The notes below the pieces were generated by a model. The model was not told where the DNA came from. It worked only from the letters and a program-made list of their open reading frames with translations, and did no database searches. Of a stretch of 64,000 nt of DNA, positions 10,042-21,490 are shown in pieces. This DNA comes from Arachis hypogaea. Lineage: Eukaryota > Streptophyta > Magnoliopsida > Fabales > Fabaceae. The position numbers and the translations under genes were made by a program. The stretch covers positions 72,706,841 through 72,770,840 of the forward strand of contig NC_092048.1 of the NCBI RefSeq assembly GCF_003086295.3, in the 5' to 3' direction. Within the stretch, counting starts at the first letter, position 1. Every line of letters starts with the position of its first letter.

Positions 10042-12814
10042 AAGAAGAATCAGAAGAGGAAGACCAAGAGATGGAGGGAAATTTCCCTAATCCACCAGAG
10101 GAAGTGGCCAACAACATTAGCCCACCTCAAAGGAGACTTCTAGCCTCTTACACCTTCCCCAATCCAAAAAACTGTGGGAGCAGTATACTCACTCCCAATG
10201 TTCATGCAAATAACTTTGAGTTAAAGCCTTAACGCATTACTCTGGTATAGAACAATTGTTCTTATGGAGGAGGTGCACTTGAAGATCCAAACCAACACTT
10301 ATCCATCTTCCTTAGGATTTGTGAAACTATCAAGACAAATGGTATGCATCCAGACATCTATAAGCTGCTGCTATTTCCATTCTCTTTGAGAGACAAGGCA
10401 TCTCAATGGCTAGAGATATTTCCCAAAGAAAGTATCAACAATTGGGAAGATCTAGTGAGCAAATTCTTAGCCAAATTTTACCCACCTCAGAGGATCATTA
10501 GATTGAAGACAGAATTGCAAATATTCACTCAAATAGATGGAGAATCACTTTATGAGGCTTGGAAAAGATACAAGGACTTGATCAGGAAGTGTCCATCAGT
10601 GATGTTTAGTGAATGGGACAGACTTCAAAATTTCTATGAAGGATTGACACTGGAAGCTCAAGAGGTCCTTGTTTATTCAGTAGGAGGTTCACTACGGCTA
10701 ATGAAGACAATTGAGGAAGCCCAGAATCTCATAGACACTGTGACCAACAACCAATACTTTTATGCTCATCAAAGGCAACACCAACCCGTTCAAAAGAAAG
10801 GTGTGTTGGAGTCAGAAGGTGTGGATACTATCTTGGCACAGAACAAAATGATGCACCAACAAATCCAGCAGCAAATGGAGATGATGGCTAAGAGGATTGA
10901 TGGTCTTCAAATAGCTGCAGTGAGCACTGCAAATTAACCACCAGCTGGATGGGGACAAAATGAAGATAGCTTTGAGGAGCAGCAGCCAGAACAAGTGAAC
11001 TATATCCACAACCAAGGTGCTGGACAGAATGAGTTCCATGGAGACACTTATAACCCCTCTTGGATGAACCACCCCAATCTAAGGTGGGGAGACAAACAAA
11101 ACTCATGGCAAAGGAATTCTAACTCAAGCAACCCCCGCACAAACCACCAGAACCATCAGCAAACTAACCAAAATCCATACAGAAAACCACAAAACAACTA
11201 CCCCACTTCTAACTTCAATCTACCTCATAACCCATCAACTAACCAAAATAATTTCTACCAACCATCTTCATCTCACACTCAGCCACAACCACCCCAAGAA
11301 TCCCAAAAAATCTCCAATTTGGAGATGATGATGGAGAAAATAATGAAGCATCAAGAGCTGGCCAATAAAAATCATGAAGCTTCACTGAGAAACCTTGAAA
11401 GACAAATTGGAAAATTGTCCAAACAACCAGTGGATAGGCCAAGCACTTCCTTCCTAAGAGATACCATTCCAAATCCCAAAGAAGAATGCAAAGCAATTCA
11501 ACTCAGGAGTGGAAGAACATTGGAGGACGACAAGGTTGGAAGTAAGAAAGAAATGGCAACTGAAGAGAAGAACCATGAAGAGCCCAAGAAGAAGGAGGAA
11601 GAGCCAGAGGCTTCAAAGAAGGGAAAGCAAGCTATGGATGATCATTCACAAGAACAGAGGAAGGAAGTGAAGCCTTACATTCCTCCTCTGCCATACCCTC
11701 AAAGATTGCAAAGGGAGCGCAAGGACCAACAGTTTCCTAAATTCCTGAAAGTTTTCAAGAAGCTGGAAATCAACTTACCACTTGCTGAAGCTCTAGAGCA
11801 AATGCCATTGTATGCTAAGTTCCTCAAGGAACTCATTAACAAGAAGAGAAGCTAGAATGAAAAGGAAACCGTAATCTTGACACAAGAATGTAGTACAGTG
11901 ATTCAAAAAGGTTTTCCACCAAAACTCAAAGATCCTGGGAGCTTCTTTCTGCCTTGCACCATTGGCAACATGTCCATGAATAAGGCACTGTGTGATTTAG
12001 GATCAAGTATCAATTTGATGCCTTTATCTATGATGAGGATGTTGTCTATAGAAGAAGTAAAGCCTACAAGGATGACCTTGCAACTTGATAATAGATCAAT
12101 GGTAATCCCTAATGGAGTGGTTGAAAATCTCTTAGTCAAAGTGTGTAAGTTCATATTTCTAGCGGATTTTGTGATCTTGCATTTAGATGAAGAGGAAGGC
12201 GATTCTATCAAATTAGGAAGGCCTTTCCTAGCTACAACAAGGGCCATCATTGATGTGGAGAAAGGAGAAATGACTTTGAGAGCACATGATGAGTAGATCA
12301 CTCTAAATGTCTTTAAGGAGATACAGCATCCTGCTGAAGAGAAAGGTTGCATGAGAATTGAGGAGGAAGACTTGAACTAGAAGAAAAAACCCAAGGAAGC
12401 ACTCATCAACTCACCTGTGAAGCAGAAGACAAATAGTGGAGAAGAACAAAAGGGTAATGAAAATGAGAAGGCTGAGAAAGGATTGCAAACAGAGGCTATA
12501 AGATTAATCATTGAGAAGAGAGCCCCTGACATAAAACCTGTTGCCAAGAAGGAAGGGTCACCGAAAGAAGGAAAGAAGAGCAAGAAAAAGGTTCCAAAAG
12601 GGTGGAGAAACCAGAAAATTCCAACTGAAGGGTTCTCAAAAGGAGACAAAGTGAAACTGATCTACCAACAGTTGGAGACATCCCTACATCTGATGATTAT
12701 TACACTGACAAAATACTCTCGCTGGAACATATAGAGATTGTTCATCAAAGCACAGGAAAAAGGCTCATAGTGAGAGGGGACAAGTTGAGGCACTATAATC
12801 ATCAGCCACGCTAA
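10042..12814 (+). pseudogene. Gag-protease of element C with integrase-tail-like C-terminus
   Basis: Gag forms the particle and the protease is an aspartic protease. One frame carries the whole product with stops at 10230, 10248, 10935, 11853, 12294 and 12378, then a frameshift near 12660 to a stop at 12812. Gag is recognised by LLLFPFSLRDKASQWL, KFYPPQR and GESLYEAWKRYKDL. The protease shows ALCDLGSSINLMPLS (active site D-L-G) and LGRPFLATTRAIIDV. No CCHC zinc knuckle is seen. After the protease, instead of RT, comes a Lys-rich linker and a segment ending GKRLIVRGDKLRHY, which resembles the end of an Athila integrase. The start codon is not identifiable because the region is joined to LTR B. 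Confidence 0.82.
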
Positions 12815-12825
12815 CAAAGAACCAA

Positions 12826-12873
12826 TGTCAAGCTAGTGACAGTAAAAGAGCGCTCCATGGGAGGCAACCCATG
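12826..12873 (+). promoter_or_regulatory. Tandem post-gag hairpins of element C
   Basis: Hairpin 1 has arms TGTCA/TGACA (12826-12841). Hairpin 2 has arms CATGGG/CCCATG around AGGCAA (12856-12873). The second hairpin's outer pairs differ from GTTGGG/CCCAAC elsewhere, yet pairing is kept. It starts 11 bases after the frame-shifted stop. Confidence 0.62.
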
Positions 12874-13945
12874 ATTTAGTATTCTTGCTTTTATTTTAAT
12901 ATCAATAATTAATGGTTTTTCTATCATGAATTCGAGCTTTCATAGGTAAATTTGATGGCTGCATATATCATTTTAAAGCATATGTCTGATTCCTAAGTTT
13001 GGTGTGCCTAAAGTCACTCTAAGATGGCTTTCCAAGCATGATGATCATATAACCATCTTAGGATATATACTCATTTATTTTATTGAATTATATAGCCAAA
13101 CATTAAGTTTGGTGTTCTACATGTGTTATGAGTTTCAAGGAAGTCACATTTGCTCTAAGAGTCAAATTCATGAAAAGATAAACCATGTCTTGCTTCATTT
13201 TGTGAATTTATTTTGTTAAAGTAGAAAATAAAATGTTCCTTGTAATGAATATACTAACCATGACAGAAATTAATTAGGTTTCATATGAACCATTTGGTAT
13301 AAAACAAGCTTGGTGTTCACCAAAATTTTATTTAATCTCAAAGGGGCATAGTTGGTTATTCATAAATAAGGAACATATAGCAAATTTTATCTTGTTTTTC
13401 TTTACCTTTCACTTGCTAACCGCCACCATTTTAAATTCAAATTTTGTTGCTTTTTTTGCCTTATTGAAATGGATAGATATGAAGAAGATTGACGAAAGGA
13501 CAAAACCATGCAAGTACAGGTGTCACAAGGAAGAAAAGTGAGTCACATGTACTTGGGAATTGCTTTTTGGGAAGTAAAAATCTGCAAGGTTCAGCACCTA
13601 GGAGACAGAACCATATGCCCAATGAAGAGGTGGTCCTTGTCCTTATCCTTCCTTACATGCACACCATTCATTCTAACCCTTTCAAACGGCATACTGACCA
13701 TCCAATCTTCATTAAAGTTTGCTATAAATAGCTTCACTTGGACCATGCTTCATAACTCAAGCTTTCACACTTCGTGCATTGAAAAAAATTCAGCTTTTGT
13801 TTTCCTTAAAGAAAAGTCCTAGTGACCGTGTTTTGTTTGCTCCAAACCCCACTTGTTCTCCTTGATTTCATATCCTTGCTTCACCATTAAGCCAAACTCC
13901 CACTCTACAAGTAATTTTTCCTCACCATCCCTCCTTCCCTAATCA
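12874..13945 (+). other. Spacer between gag-PR and env-like ORF, element C
   Basis: No gene is supported in about 1.07 kb. AAGTTTGGTGT motifs lie at about 12992 and 13103. A consensus TATAAATAG box at 13723-13731 stands 215 bases before the env-like ATG, which makes an internal promoter plausible. Confidence 0.55.
13723..13731 (+). promoter_or_regulatory. Possible internal TATA box upstream of env-like ORF
   Basis: TATAAATAG lies 215 bases before the env-like start at 13946. E1 has TATATAAAG at the equivalent position. Confidence 0.4.
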
Positions 13946-15380
13946 ATGGCCTCATCAAGTTCTAGAAAGAAAAAGGGGAAGCAACCAGTTGAAGTTGAAC
14001 CACCCACCTATGATGACAAGAGATTTAAATCTCAGTTTCATGAATCATAATATCATAGGTTGATGAAAGCGAAAGAAGTCATTCAAAATATTGGTTTCAG
14101 ATAAAAGAGGGTGAATACCCCATCATGAGAAAAATAATCAAACAGAGAAGATGGGAACTCCTGTGTGAGCCTCTTACAGACATAAGTGCAACTATGATAC
14201 GGGAGTTCTATGCAAATGCGGTAAGGCCAAGCAACACCAGCCCTCCCTACAAGAGCTATGTTAAGGGGTTGATATGGACTTTAGCCCATCAGCTATCACG
14301 AGGGTCCTGCAAATAAGAGTAATACCCTTTGGAGAACCCAGCTTTGATGAGGGAATAAAGGGTGAGAATGATCCTGATGAGCTAGTAAATGGCTTATGTT
14401 TGGTAGGCAGAGACTGGGAAAGAGATTTAGATGGGGATCCAAGCCACTTGAAGAGGATTGATCTCATACCTGAGGCCAAAGGTTGGTATGAGATAGTGAG
14501 AAGATCCATACTCCCTACTGGAAATACTTAAGAGGTTACAATAAAGAGAGCGATTCTGACATAGTGCATACTCAAAGGAGGAGAAATTAATGTTCCACAA
14601 CTTATAGCAGACAACATCCAAGAGATGGCTGAAGACAGCAGCAAATCAAGCAGACTTGGTCACCAAGTACCGTTTTGAGGATGTGCAATAGAGCAGGGGT
14701 ACTCTTTGAGGATGCAGATACAAATCAGGTAAAGGGAGGCAGAGGAATCACCAAGCAAAGGATGGAAGGAGTCATTGACACTGACACTCAGCAGGAGAGA
14801 AGACCTCAAGGAAGAAGAAAGAGACCACAAATAGAAGAGGGACAAGCTTCTGGCGCAATGGACTTAAGCCAAATGCAAAGAGCCATTGAAGAAATGTCTC
14901 GGCAATATATGAGGGATAGGGAACAACAACAAGAGCAATACATGAGGGCTCAGGAGCAGTAAGAGAACTGGCAGCTGAGGATGATGGACCAACAGAGAGA
15001 ATTCCAAGCAAGATTTGTGGAACAGTAAAGGGAACAATCTGGTCAATCTCAAGAATCATTCAACAAATTATTCCAACAACAAGCTGAACAAGAGAAGTAC
15101 CTCCAAAATCTTTATCAATGGAAGCACATATACCACACAGCTGGAGAGCAAAGTGTCAGAAATTAATAAACAATCAAAGAGCAAGAGCCCAGGGAAATAT
15201 AGAAAGAATGGAGCAAAGGTTGAAGGAGGTTGGACTCTAGGATCAGGTAGACTATTCTTGGGATTAAAGATGCCCTGCTGAAGGACAACAACAACAAGAA
15301 ACGAAAAAGAAGAGGAAGCAGGAGCCAAAGAAGAAAGGAGAGTCCAGCAAAGGAAAGGCGCACAAAATTAGAGGTGGTGG
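13946..15380 (+). pseudogene. Env-like / putative plant transposon protein of element C
   Basis: This is the extra ORF found downstream of gag or pol in Athila-type elements; its function is unknown. It starts MASSSSRKKKGKQP, a short basic N-terminus like those at 29728 and 49692. The core shows REFYANAVRPSNTSPP and DFSPSAITRVLQIR. A Gln/Arg-rich, probably coiled-coil stretch (QMQRAIEEMSRQYMRDREQQ) follows, and the end is Lys/Arg-rich. The reading passes through all three frames with several stops, so it is decayed. The 3' boundary is approximate. It matches the 'putative plant transposon protein' domain (PF20167 from memory), best seen intact-length in element D at 49692-50945. Confidence 0.7.
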
Positions 15381-16424
15381 AGTTCCATTCATAATCTTAG
15401 TAAATAAGGAAGATGAACATCTGAAAAATTATTTTCCTTCCAAAATTTTTATGTTCTACACTTTTATGTTTTTGAGCTTATATGTTCTGCATCTTTATGT
15501 TTTTGAATAAGTTTTCATGTCCTGCATTGTTATGATAGTTTTCATATGCATCACTCACTTTACTTGAATTCATGTCTTGTTCCCCTCTGCATAAATAAGA
15601 GAAAATGTTGAAACAAAAAGTACTTGTCCAATAAGGTAGGAATAAAAATAAAGTTCAGTGGTGGTAATTGCTTGATTAGTTGGTAAGCTCAATAATAAAA
15701 GCTGCAAGGTAGAATATCTCTTTCTAGTGTAGACTTAGTTGCTGTTATGAACCTTCAATTAATAAAGATACTTGGAAAGAAAGAAATAGTAAGAAAGAAA
15801 AGAAAAGCCAAGAAATGGGCAACGAAAATAAAAGAAACAAGTATTAAGACTAGACAACAATAGCTTGGACCTTAAGACATATGCCTGTGGTGCTTTTTGT
15901 GCTAGAATTTGCTTGGACAATTAGGTTCTAAGGAGTATTTTAAAACTTGGTAACTTGGGTTAATTAATCCGGGATTATCAACCGAAAGTCCATTATCAAG
16001 AGCAACCTAGTTACAAGGCATTTAGCAACCCAAAGAGGTGCTGGGCATCAATGTTCTTAAGAAGAATTGTGAGCCAAGTGTCTGTGGTGAAGATGTGTTG
16101 ATTGAAAATTGAGCCAAGAAGGTGATACAACACTTAACACTGAGCTACAATTAGAAAAATAAGTTTCTAAAGCAAAGGAAAGAAAGAAAATTTAACAAGG
16201 ATCAATAAAGGATAAGGTCTTATAGCAGCAATTCTAGTTAATACTCAAAGAGACATTTTACCTTTGGAGGTTAATAATAATTGAGCTGCATTCTGTCTGC
16301 ATAAAATCCCATGAACCAAATTCAATCACCTACTAATAAGGACATATATGCTTATCTGTCTTCATTCCTTTTTCTCATGTTTTAGTGCTTGCTTGGGGAC
16401 AAGCAAGATTTAAGTTTGGTGTTG
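15381..16424 (+). other. Noncoding tail of element C
   Basis: No gene is supported. The region ends with a perfect hairpin with arms CTTGCTTG/CAAGCAAG around GGGA at 16388-16407, then TTTAAGTTTGGTGTTG up to the LTR start at 16425. This is the plus-strand-primer (PPT) area of the element. Confidence 0.65.
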
Positions 16425-16858
16425 TGATAACAGGTCATCTTATGCTAGTTTTACTAGCAATTTTCATTTGTATCATTAGGTTTCATGCACTTTCTTGCAC
16501 AATAAGTAAGTTATTGGAGTGAAATTTCATGTTTATCTTGATTCAATCAACCATGATTAATATTATACAAAATCATGAGATTTATGCAAGAATTAGATGA
16601 TTATTATGAATGATGCAAAACCTTATGATTTTGGTGAGACTTTGATTGCATGTTTGGTTGATTTCAGGTGGAAAAATGAAGAGAAAAAGAGGCAGTGCAG
16701 AGTAATGCTGTGCTCAAATAGAGAACGCCACGCTCTCTATCGACGCGCACGTGTAAAGGACGCTTATGCGTCGGGAAACGATTTTTGAAGACCCACGCGT
16801 ACGCGTGCATGACGCGTACGCGTGGATGTAATTGGCGCTTATTTGCAAAGAGAGCGCT

Positions 16859-18313
16859 TGATAAACCACTATTTTATGGTTTATCTTGTTCTTAATTGAG
16901 TGGATTTTATCAATCTTTCATACACTTGTTCATACAAAATGCATGTTTTACATTCTCCTTTCTGATTTTGTGCTATGATTGAAAACATGCTTCTTTGGAC
17001 TTATATTTGCTAATATTAATCCTCTCTTATTACCATTCGATGCCTTGATATGTGTGTTAAGTAATTTCAGAGATTACAGGGCAGGAATGACTCAGAGGAT
17101 GGAAAGGAAGCATGCAAAAGTGGAAGGAATACAAGAAGTTGAAGAAATTGCTAAGCTGTCTAGCCTGACCTCTTCGCACTCAAACGGTCATAACTTGAGC
17201 TACAGAGGTCCAAATGAGATAGTTCCAGTTGCATTGGAAAGCTAACGGTGGGGCTTCACAACGATATATATTTTTCCATAGCTGCCCCAAAGCCAGGCAA
17301 CACGAACGCGTGGATCACGCGGACGCGTGATCTGGCCAAAACCCAATCCACGTGGACGACGCTTCCGCGTCACTTTTCCGCGACCTGCATGTACCAGAAA
17401 TTGCTGGGGGCGATTTCTGGGCTGTTTCTAACCCAGTTTTCGGCCCAAAAAACACAAATTAGAGACTATAAAGTGGAGGATACATCCATTCATTAACAAG
17501 TCTTCGATTATTCACTTTTCATAATTTAGATGTAGTTTTTAGAGAGAGAGGTTCTCTCCTCTCTCTTAGGATTAAGATTCCTCTTAAAGGAATTAGGATT
17601 TCTTCTTCTCAATTTCCCGGTTTAATATTCCTTTTATTTATTTTCTCAATTTAGTTTATGAACACTTCATGTTTAGATTGATTTTCTATTTAATATAATT
17701 TGAGGTATTTCAAAATTATGATTGCTTTCCTTTATTTATATAAATAATTTAGATTTTTCCCTTTTGGCTTTGGTTGATTAATTGGTAACTCTTGAGTTGT
17801 CAAACTCATCGCGATTGATAATTGATATCTTTGCTGATTGATTTAGATTCCTATAACTCTAGTCTTTCCTCAGGAGTTGACTAGGACTTTACGTGTTAAA
17901 TTGATTTATCCACTTGACTTACCTTCATAGTTAGAGGTTGACTTAGTGTAAGCAAAAATATAATTCTCATCACCATTGATAAGGATAACTAGGATAGGAC
18001 TTCCAGTTTTCATACCTTGCCAAGAGTTTTCTTAGTTATTGATTTACTAATTCCTGCAATTTATTTCTCTTGTTCAAACCTTTTCAAAACCCAAAAATAC
18101 TGTTTTCCATAACCAATAATAAATCATACTTCCCTGCAATTCCTTGAGAAGACGATCCGAGGTTTAAATACTTCAGTTTATAAATTTTATTGGGTTTGTT
18201 ACTTGTGACAACCAAACGTTTGTACGAAAGGATTTTCTGTTGGTTTAGAAGCTATACTTACAACGCGATCATATATTTGTGAATTTCTTTACCGACAGGA
18301 AATCCGCTCGTCA
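16859..18313 (+). repeat. Solo LTR 1 (TGATAAACC family)
   Basis: A 1,455-bp TGATAAACC...CGTCA sequence is flanked by perfect 5-bp direct repeats GCGCT (16854-16858 and 18314-18318). No internal region remains, so it is a solo LTR left by recombination between two LTRs. It has a palindrome cluster at about 17300-17390 and a TATAAAG box at 17467-17473. It belongs to the same subfamily as 36301-37713 and is more distantly related to the LTRs of element D. Confidence 0.92.
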
Positions 18314-18379
18314 GCGCTACGTTATCTGAGTAAGCGTTTTCGAGCAAATGTAAATTTGGAATTGAAGTTTTGCAACCAA

Positions 18380-18750
18380 CTCGCACGTGTACATGACGTG
18401 CACACATCGATGAAGCATCTGGGATGAAGCACGCAAACGCGTGTGTAGCGCTGAAGCTTGGAATCAACATTTTGCCATCCACGCACATGTGCAAGGGACG
18501 CACACGCGTGGGGAGCATTCATGGCGGGAACATAGCGCTCGTTTAAAGAACGCTATCAGGGACGCGCACGCGTGGATGTTACGCGCAAGCATGATGGAGG
18601 CTGAAGATGGCAGTGACGCGCACGTGTATATGACACGTACGCGTCGATGTGTAAAAATGCAAAGGGATGCATGGGCGTGGAGCACGCGTAGGCGTGAGGC
18701 GCATTCAGCGAGCAACAACGCGCACGCGCAGCAGACGCGTACGCGTCGGT
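18380..18750 (+). repeat. ACGCG/CGCGT palindrome cluster in element C LTR
   Basis: Many degenerate units such as GACGCGCACGCGTG and ACGCGTACGCGTC occur, plus ATAGCG...CGCTAT at about 18531-18555. The cluster lies 130 bp or more upstream of the TATA box at 18881. Confidence 0.8.
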
Positions 18751-19657
18751 GAATGAACACTGCACTCTCTTTCAGAATGCTACATTCCCCTGGAAGCTAC
18801 AACCAAGTACCCATCTCTGATCCAATTCATCAAAGGCCAAAAAGCCCACTCTAAGTACTTGATGACTGAATTGGAAAGTGTATAAATAGAGGAGAATTAG
18901 ATTTCATTGGGACCCTCATTTACTTCTTCCTTTTTAGAGTTTTAGAATTTTAGATCTGATCTTAGTTTTCTTTCTATTTTTCTTCTTCTACAAATTTTTC
19001 TTTTCTATTTTGGTATTAGAGCAATGATGAATTAAACCCCAATTTCATTAGGGGGAGGAGCTCTATTGTAATTCCAATGAATCAATAAAATTCTTCTTCT
19101 TCTCAATTCAATTGTGTAGCTACTAGATATCTTCTGTTTTGATTTAGGATTCTTCACTCCGGAGAGAGGTTGAATTCAATTGACTGCTTGTGTGAGCCTC
19201 GGAAGGGGAATCACTTGCAGTAGAATTGGAGCTCTATCCTTCACTACTCTCTTGATCAACACTATTCGGGAGGAATTGAGATCTTGAGAGTTAGTGTGGC
19301 TTATAGATGAGAGATTTGCACTTAACCTCTTATCATGACAATTGGATCAAGTAATTGGCAAGATTGATTGTGATTTGAGAGATTGGATTACCAAGGGATT
19401 GGGATTCAATCAATTTCAATCCGCCATAGCTCTACCAAATGATTGAGAAAGGAGTTGAGATCAATTTAATTCAATAAGGATTACAGTACCTCCAATCCCT
19501 GATGAATCACTTTCTCTGAATTTTTCCAACTTAGAATTCTCTGATTTACTGCAATCTGCATTTTCCAGTTCTGTTTGATTTCTAGCACCCAAATCCCTTT
19601 ATTCTTCATGCAATTTAAGTTTCCTGGCTATTTAGATTCAGCTCTTTTAAATTTCAT

Positions 19658-19920
19658 CACTACAAGAAAACACATTTTTTACTACGCTTTTAAAGCATGG
19701 CGAAAAGTTGAAAAAAGCGTAGCGATAGCTTTTCGCCATGCTTTTTGAGCTACCGGCATGCTTTTAAAAGGGTCACGTCTGCAAGGGTGCCAATTGCTCT
19801 ATCGCCACGCTTTTAGTATCCTATCGCCACGCTTTATTTTTTGCCATGCTTTTAAATATTACCACGCTTTAAAAGCGTGGCCATATGTGCCAGATATGGG
19901 TACGCTTTAAAAGTGTGCCA
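19658..19920 (+). mobile_element. CACTA-like DNA transposon terminus (fragment)
   Basis: It begins CACTACAAGAAAA, the classic plant CACTA terminal inverted repeat. It contains many direct and inverted subterminal copies of CCACGCTTTTAAAGCGTGG-type motifs. No matching right terminus (ending TTGTAGTG) is seen before the sequence switches at about 19920 into an LTR lacking its first 70 bp. It is therefore a truncated end at a breakpoint. No transposase is present. Confidence 0.75.
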
Positions 19921-21360
19921 TATGATAAGCAAGAATTTACAATTCCTTCCCAAAATCACTCCATGGTTGAAAACTTGCTTTCCAGAGACTTTTAATTATG
20001 TATTTTAATTCTCCTTTATCCCATTCGATGCCGTGATTTGTGTGTTAAGTGTTTCAGGCTTCATAGGGCATGAATGACTTGGAAATTGGAGAGGAGGCTT
20101 GCAAAAATGGAAGGAACACAAGAAACTAAGGAGATGACCAGCGAGCAATGACGCTAGCGCATGGCCCACGCGAACGCGCGAAGTGAAGAATTCGCAGCGA
20201 CGCGAACGCGTGCCTGACGCAAACGCGTGGATTGGAGTCTGCACGAGTGATGCGAACACGTGAACCACGCGAACGCGTGACAAGAAAAATCGCTGACTGA
20301 CGCGAACGCATAGACGACACGTATGCGTGACCTGCGCGATCTGCAAAAATAACAGAATACGCTGGGGGTGATTTCGGGCCGCTTTTTGACCCAGTTTTCG
20401 GCCCATAAACACAGACTAAACCTAGGGAACATGCAGAGACTCAACAGGCATCCACACACATTAAGATTCATCACATTAGGATTACACTTAGTTTTAGATA
20501 TGAGTGTTTAGAGTTGCATTACATTGATAGTTTATGCTTTTGCTTGGATTTTTGGATGCTGAAAGTCATTACCTCCGTTGAAGACATTACTTTAGTTTGT
20601 TTCCTTATTCCTTTATTCTTAATTAGTTACTCATTGACTCTATTCAATTAAGTGTGTTACATTTTGAATTTATTAATATAAGAAGTTATTTTTATTTTAG
20701 TTAATTTTAATTCTCTATTTTATTTTAATTAATTATGTCTTCTCAAATTTTTATGATTATTAATTTCATGTCAATGGAGTAGAATTTCTACTTGACATGG
20801 GGGTTGATTAAGAGGTGATACTTGAGTTGGAATGCTCAAGTGCTTGGTTAAACTGGACGTTGTTGGCTAATTCCATACCTACTAACACTAGACCTCCCCA
20901 AGGGAGAGGGCTAGGATCTGAGGGTGAGAGTTAGTTCAATCACCATACCTTTCCTTATTTAATAAGGGAAAATCGAGTGAGAACAACAACCTTTTTACAC
21001 CACACTTGAGAAGATCCCAACAAGGATAGAAGTTCCACTTAGTTATTCTCCCAGTCAAGGCCTTTTATTCAGAATATCAATAATTATTCTTAGTTTATTT
21101 TTATTGCATTAATTCACAATTAATTTAATTACTCATTATCAAACTCAACTTTCTGAGAATTTTTTGATTAATAAATTAGCACTCTTTCCTGCAACTCATT
21201 GGGAGACGACCTGGGACTCGTACTCCCAGTATCTTTAATTCTAAAATTTGTGACAACCCTTTTTAAATTGGTGAGGCAGATCTTAGCTGGTTAAGAGCTA
21301 TACGTGCAACGCTGTCTCTTAATTGAAATCTCTTAATTGGTTAACTTCTGCCACACATCA
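19921..21360 (+). repeat. Element D 5' LTR (left end missing)
   Basis: It aligns with 52491-53929 of the 3' LTR; the first about 72 bp are absent at the CACTA junction. It includes an ACGCG palindrome cluster (20145-20335) and a hairpin near the 3' end with arms CTGGGA/TCCCAG (21211-21229). It ends ACACATCA just before the PBS. Confidence 0.88.
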
Positions 21361-21365
21361 ATTTT

Positions 21366-21383
21366 TGGTGCCGTTGCCAGGGA
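21366..21383 (+). promoter_or_regulatory. Element D primer-binding site
   Basis: TGGTGCCGTTGCCAGGGA matches the tRNA-Asp complement with two transitions. It lies 5 bases inside the LTR. Confidence 0.85.
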
Positions 21384-21490
21384 GTTGCAATAGTGTGCTA
21401 AATTATTAATTAGTGTATATATTTTATTGTTATTTGCATATTTTATTTTTATTTCTGTTACCATGAGTTACATGTCTTTCTCATTGAATG

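Larger units (their letters stand above)
10036..19657 (+). mobile_element. Element C: gag-protease element without RT, 3' LTR interrupted
   Basis: The internal region has gag-PR (10042-12814), tandem hairpins, a spacer with a TATA box, an env-like pseudogene (13946-15380), and a noncoding tail. A 3' LTR starting TGATAACAGG at 16425 follows. A solo LTR sits inside it, and a CACTA-like end replaces its tail at 19658. The 5' LTR and PBS are absent because LTR B of another family is fused directly to gag. It is non-autonomous. Confidence 0.75.
16425..19657 (+). repeat. Element C 3' LTR, split by a solo LTR and truncated
   Basis: The LTR starts TGATAACAGG after the PPT region. It runs to 16858, is interrupted by a solo LTR (16859-18313) with duplicated GCGCT, resumes, and ends abruptly at the CACTA-like terminus at 19658. 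ACGCG/CGCGT palindromes occur before and after the insertion (about 16740-16830 and 18380-18750). A TATAAATAG box lies at 18881-18889. The true LTR end is missing. Confidence 0.75.

Noticed and set aside
14660..15363. Overlapping plus and minus frames as separate genes
   Set aside because: They fall within the decayed env-like ORF of element C; the minus frames are shadows of its Gln/Lys-rich sequence.
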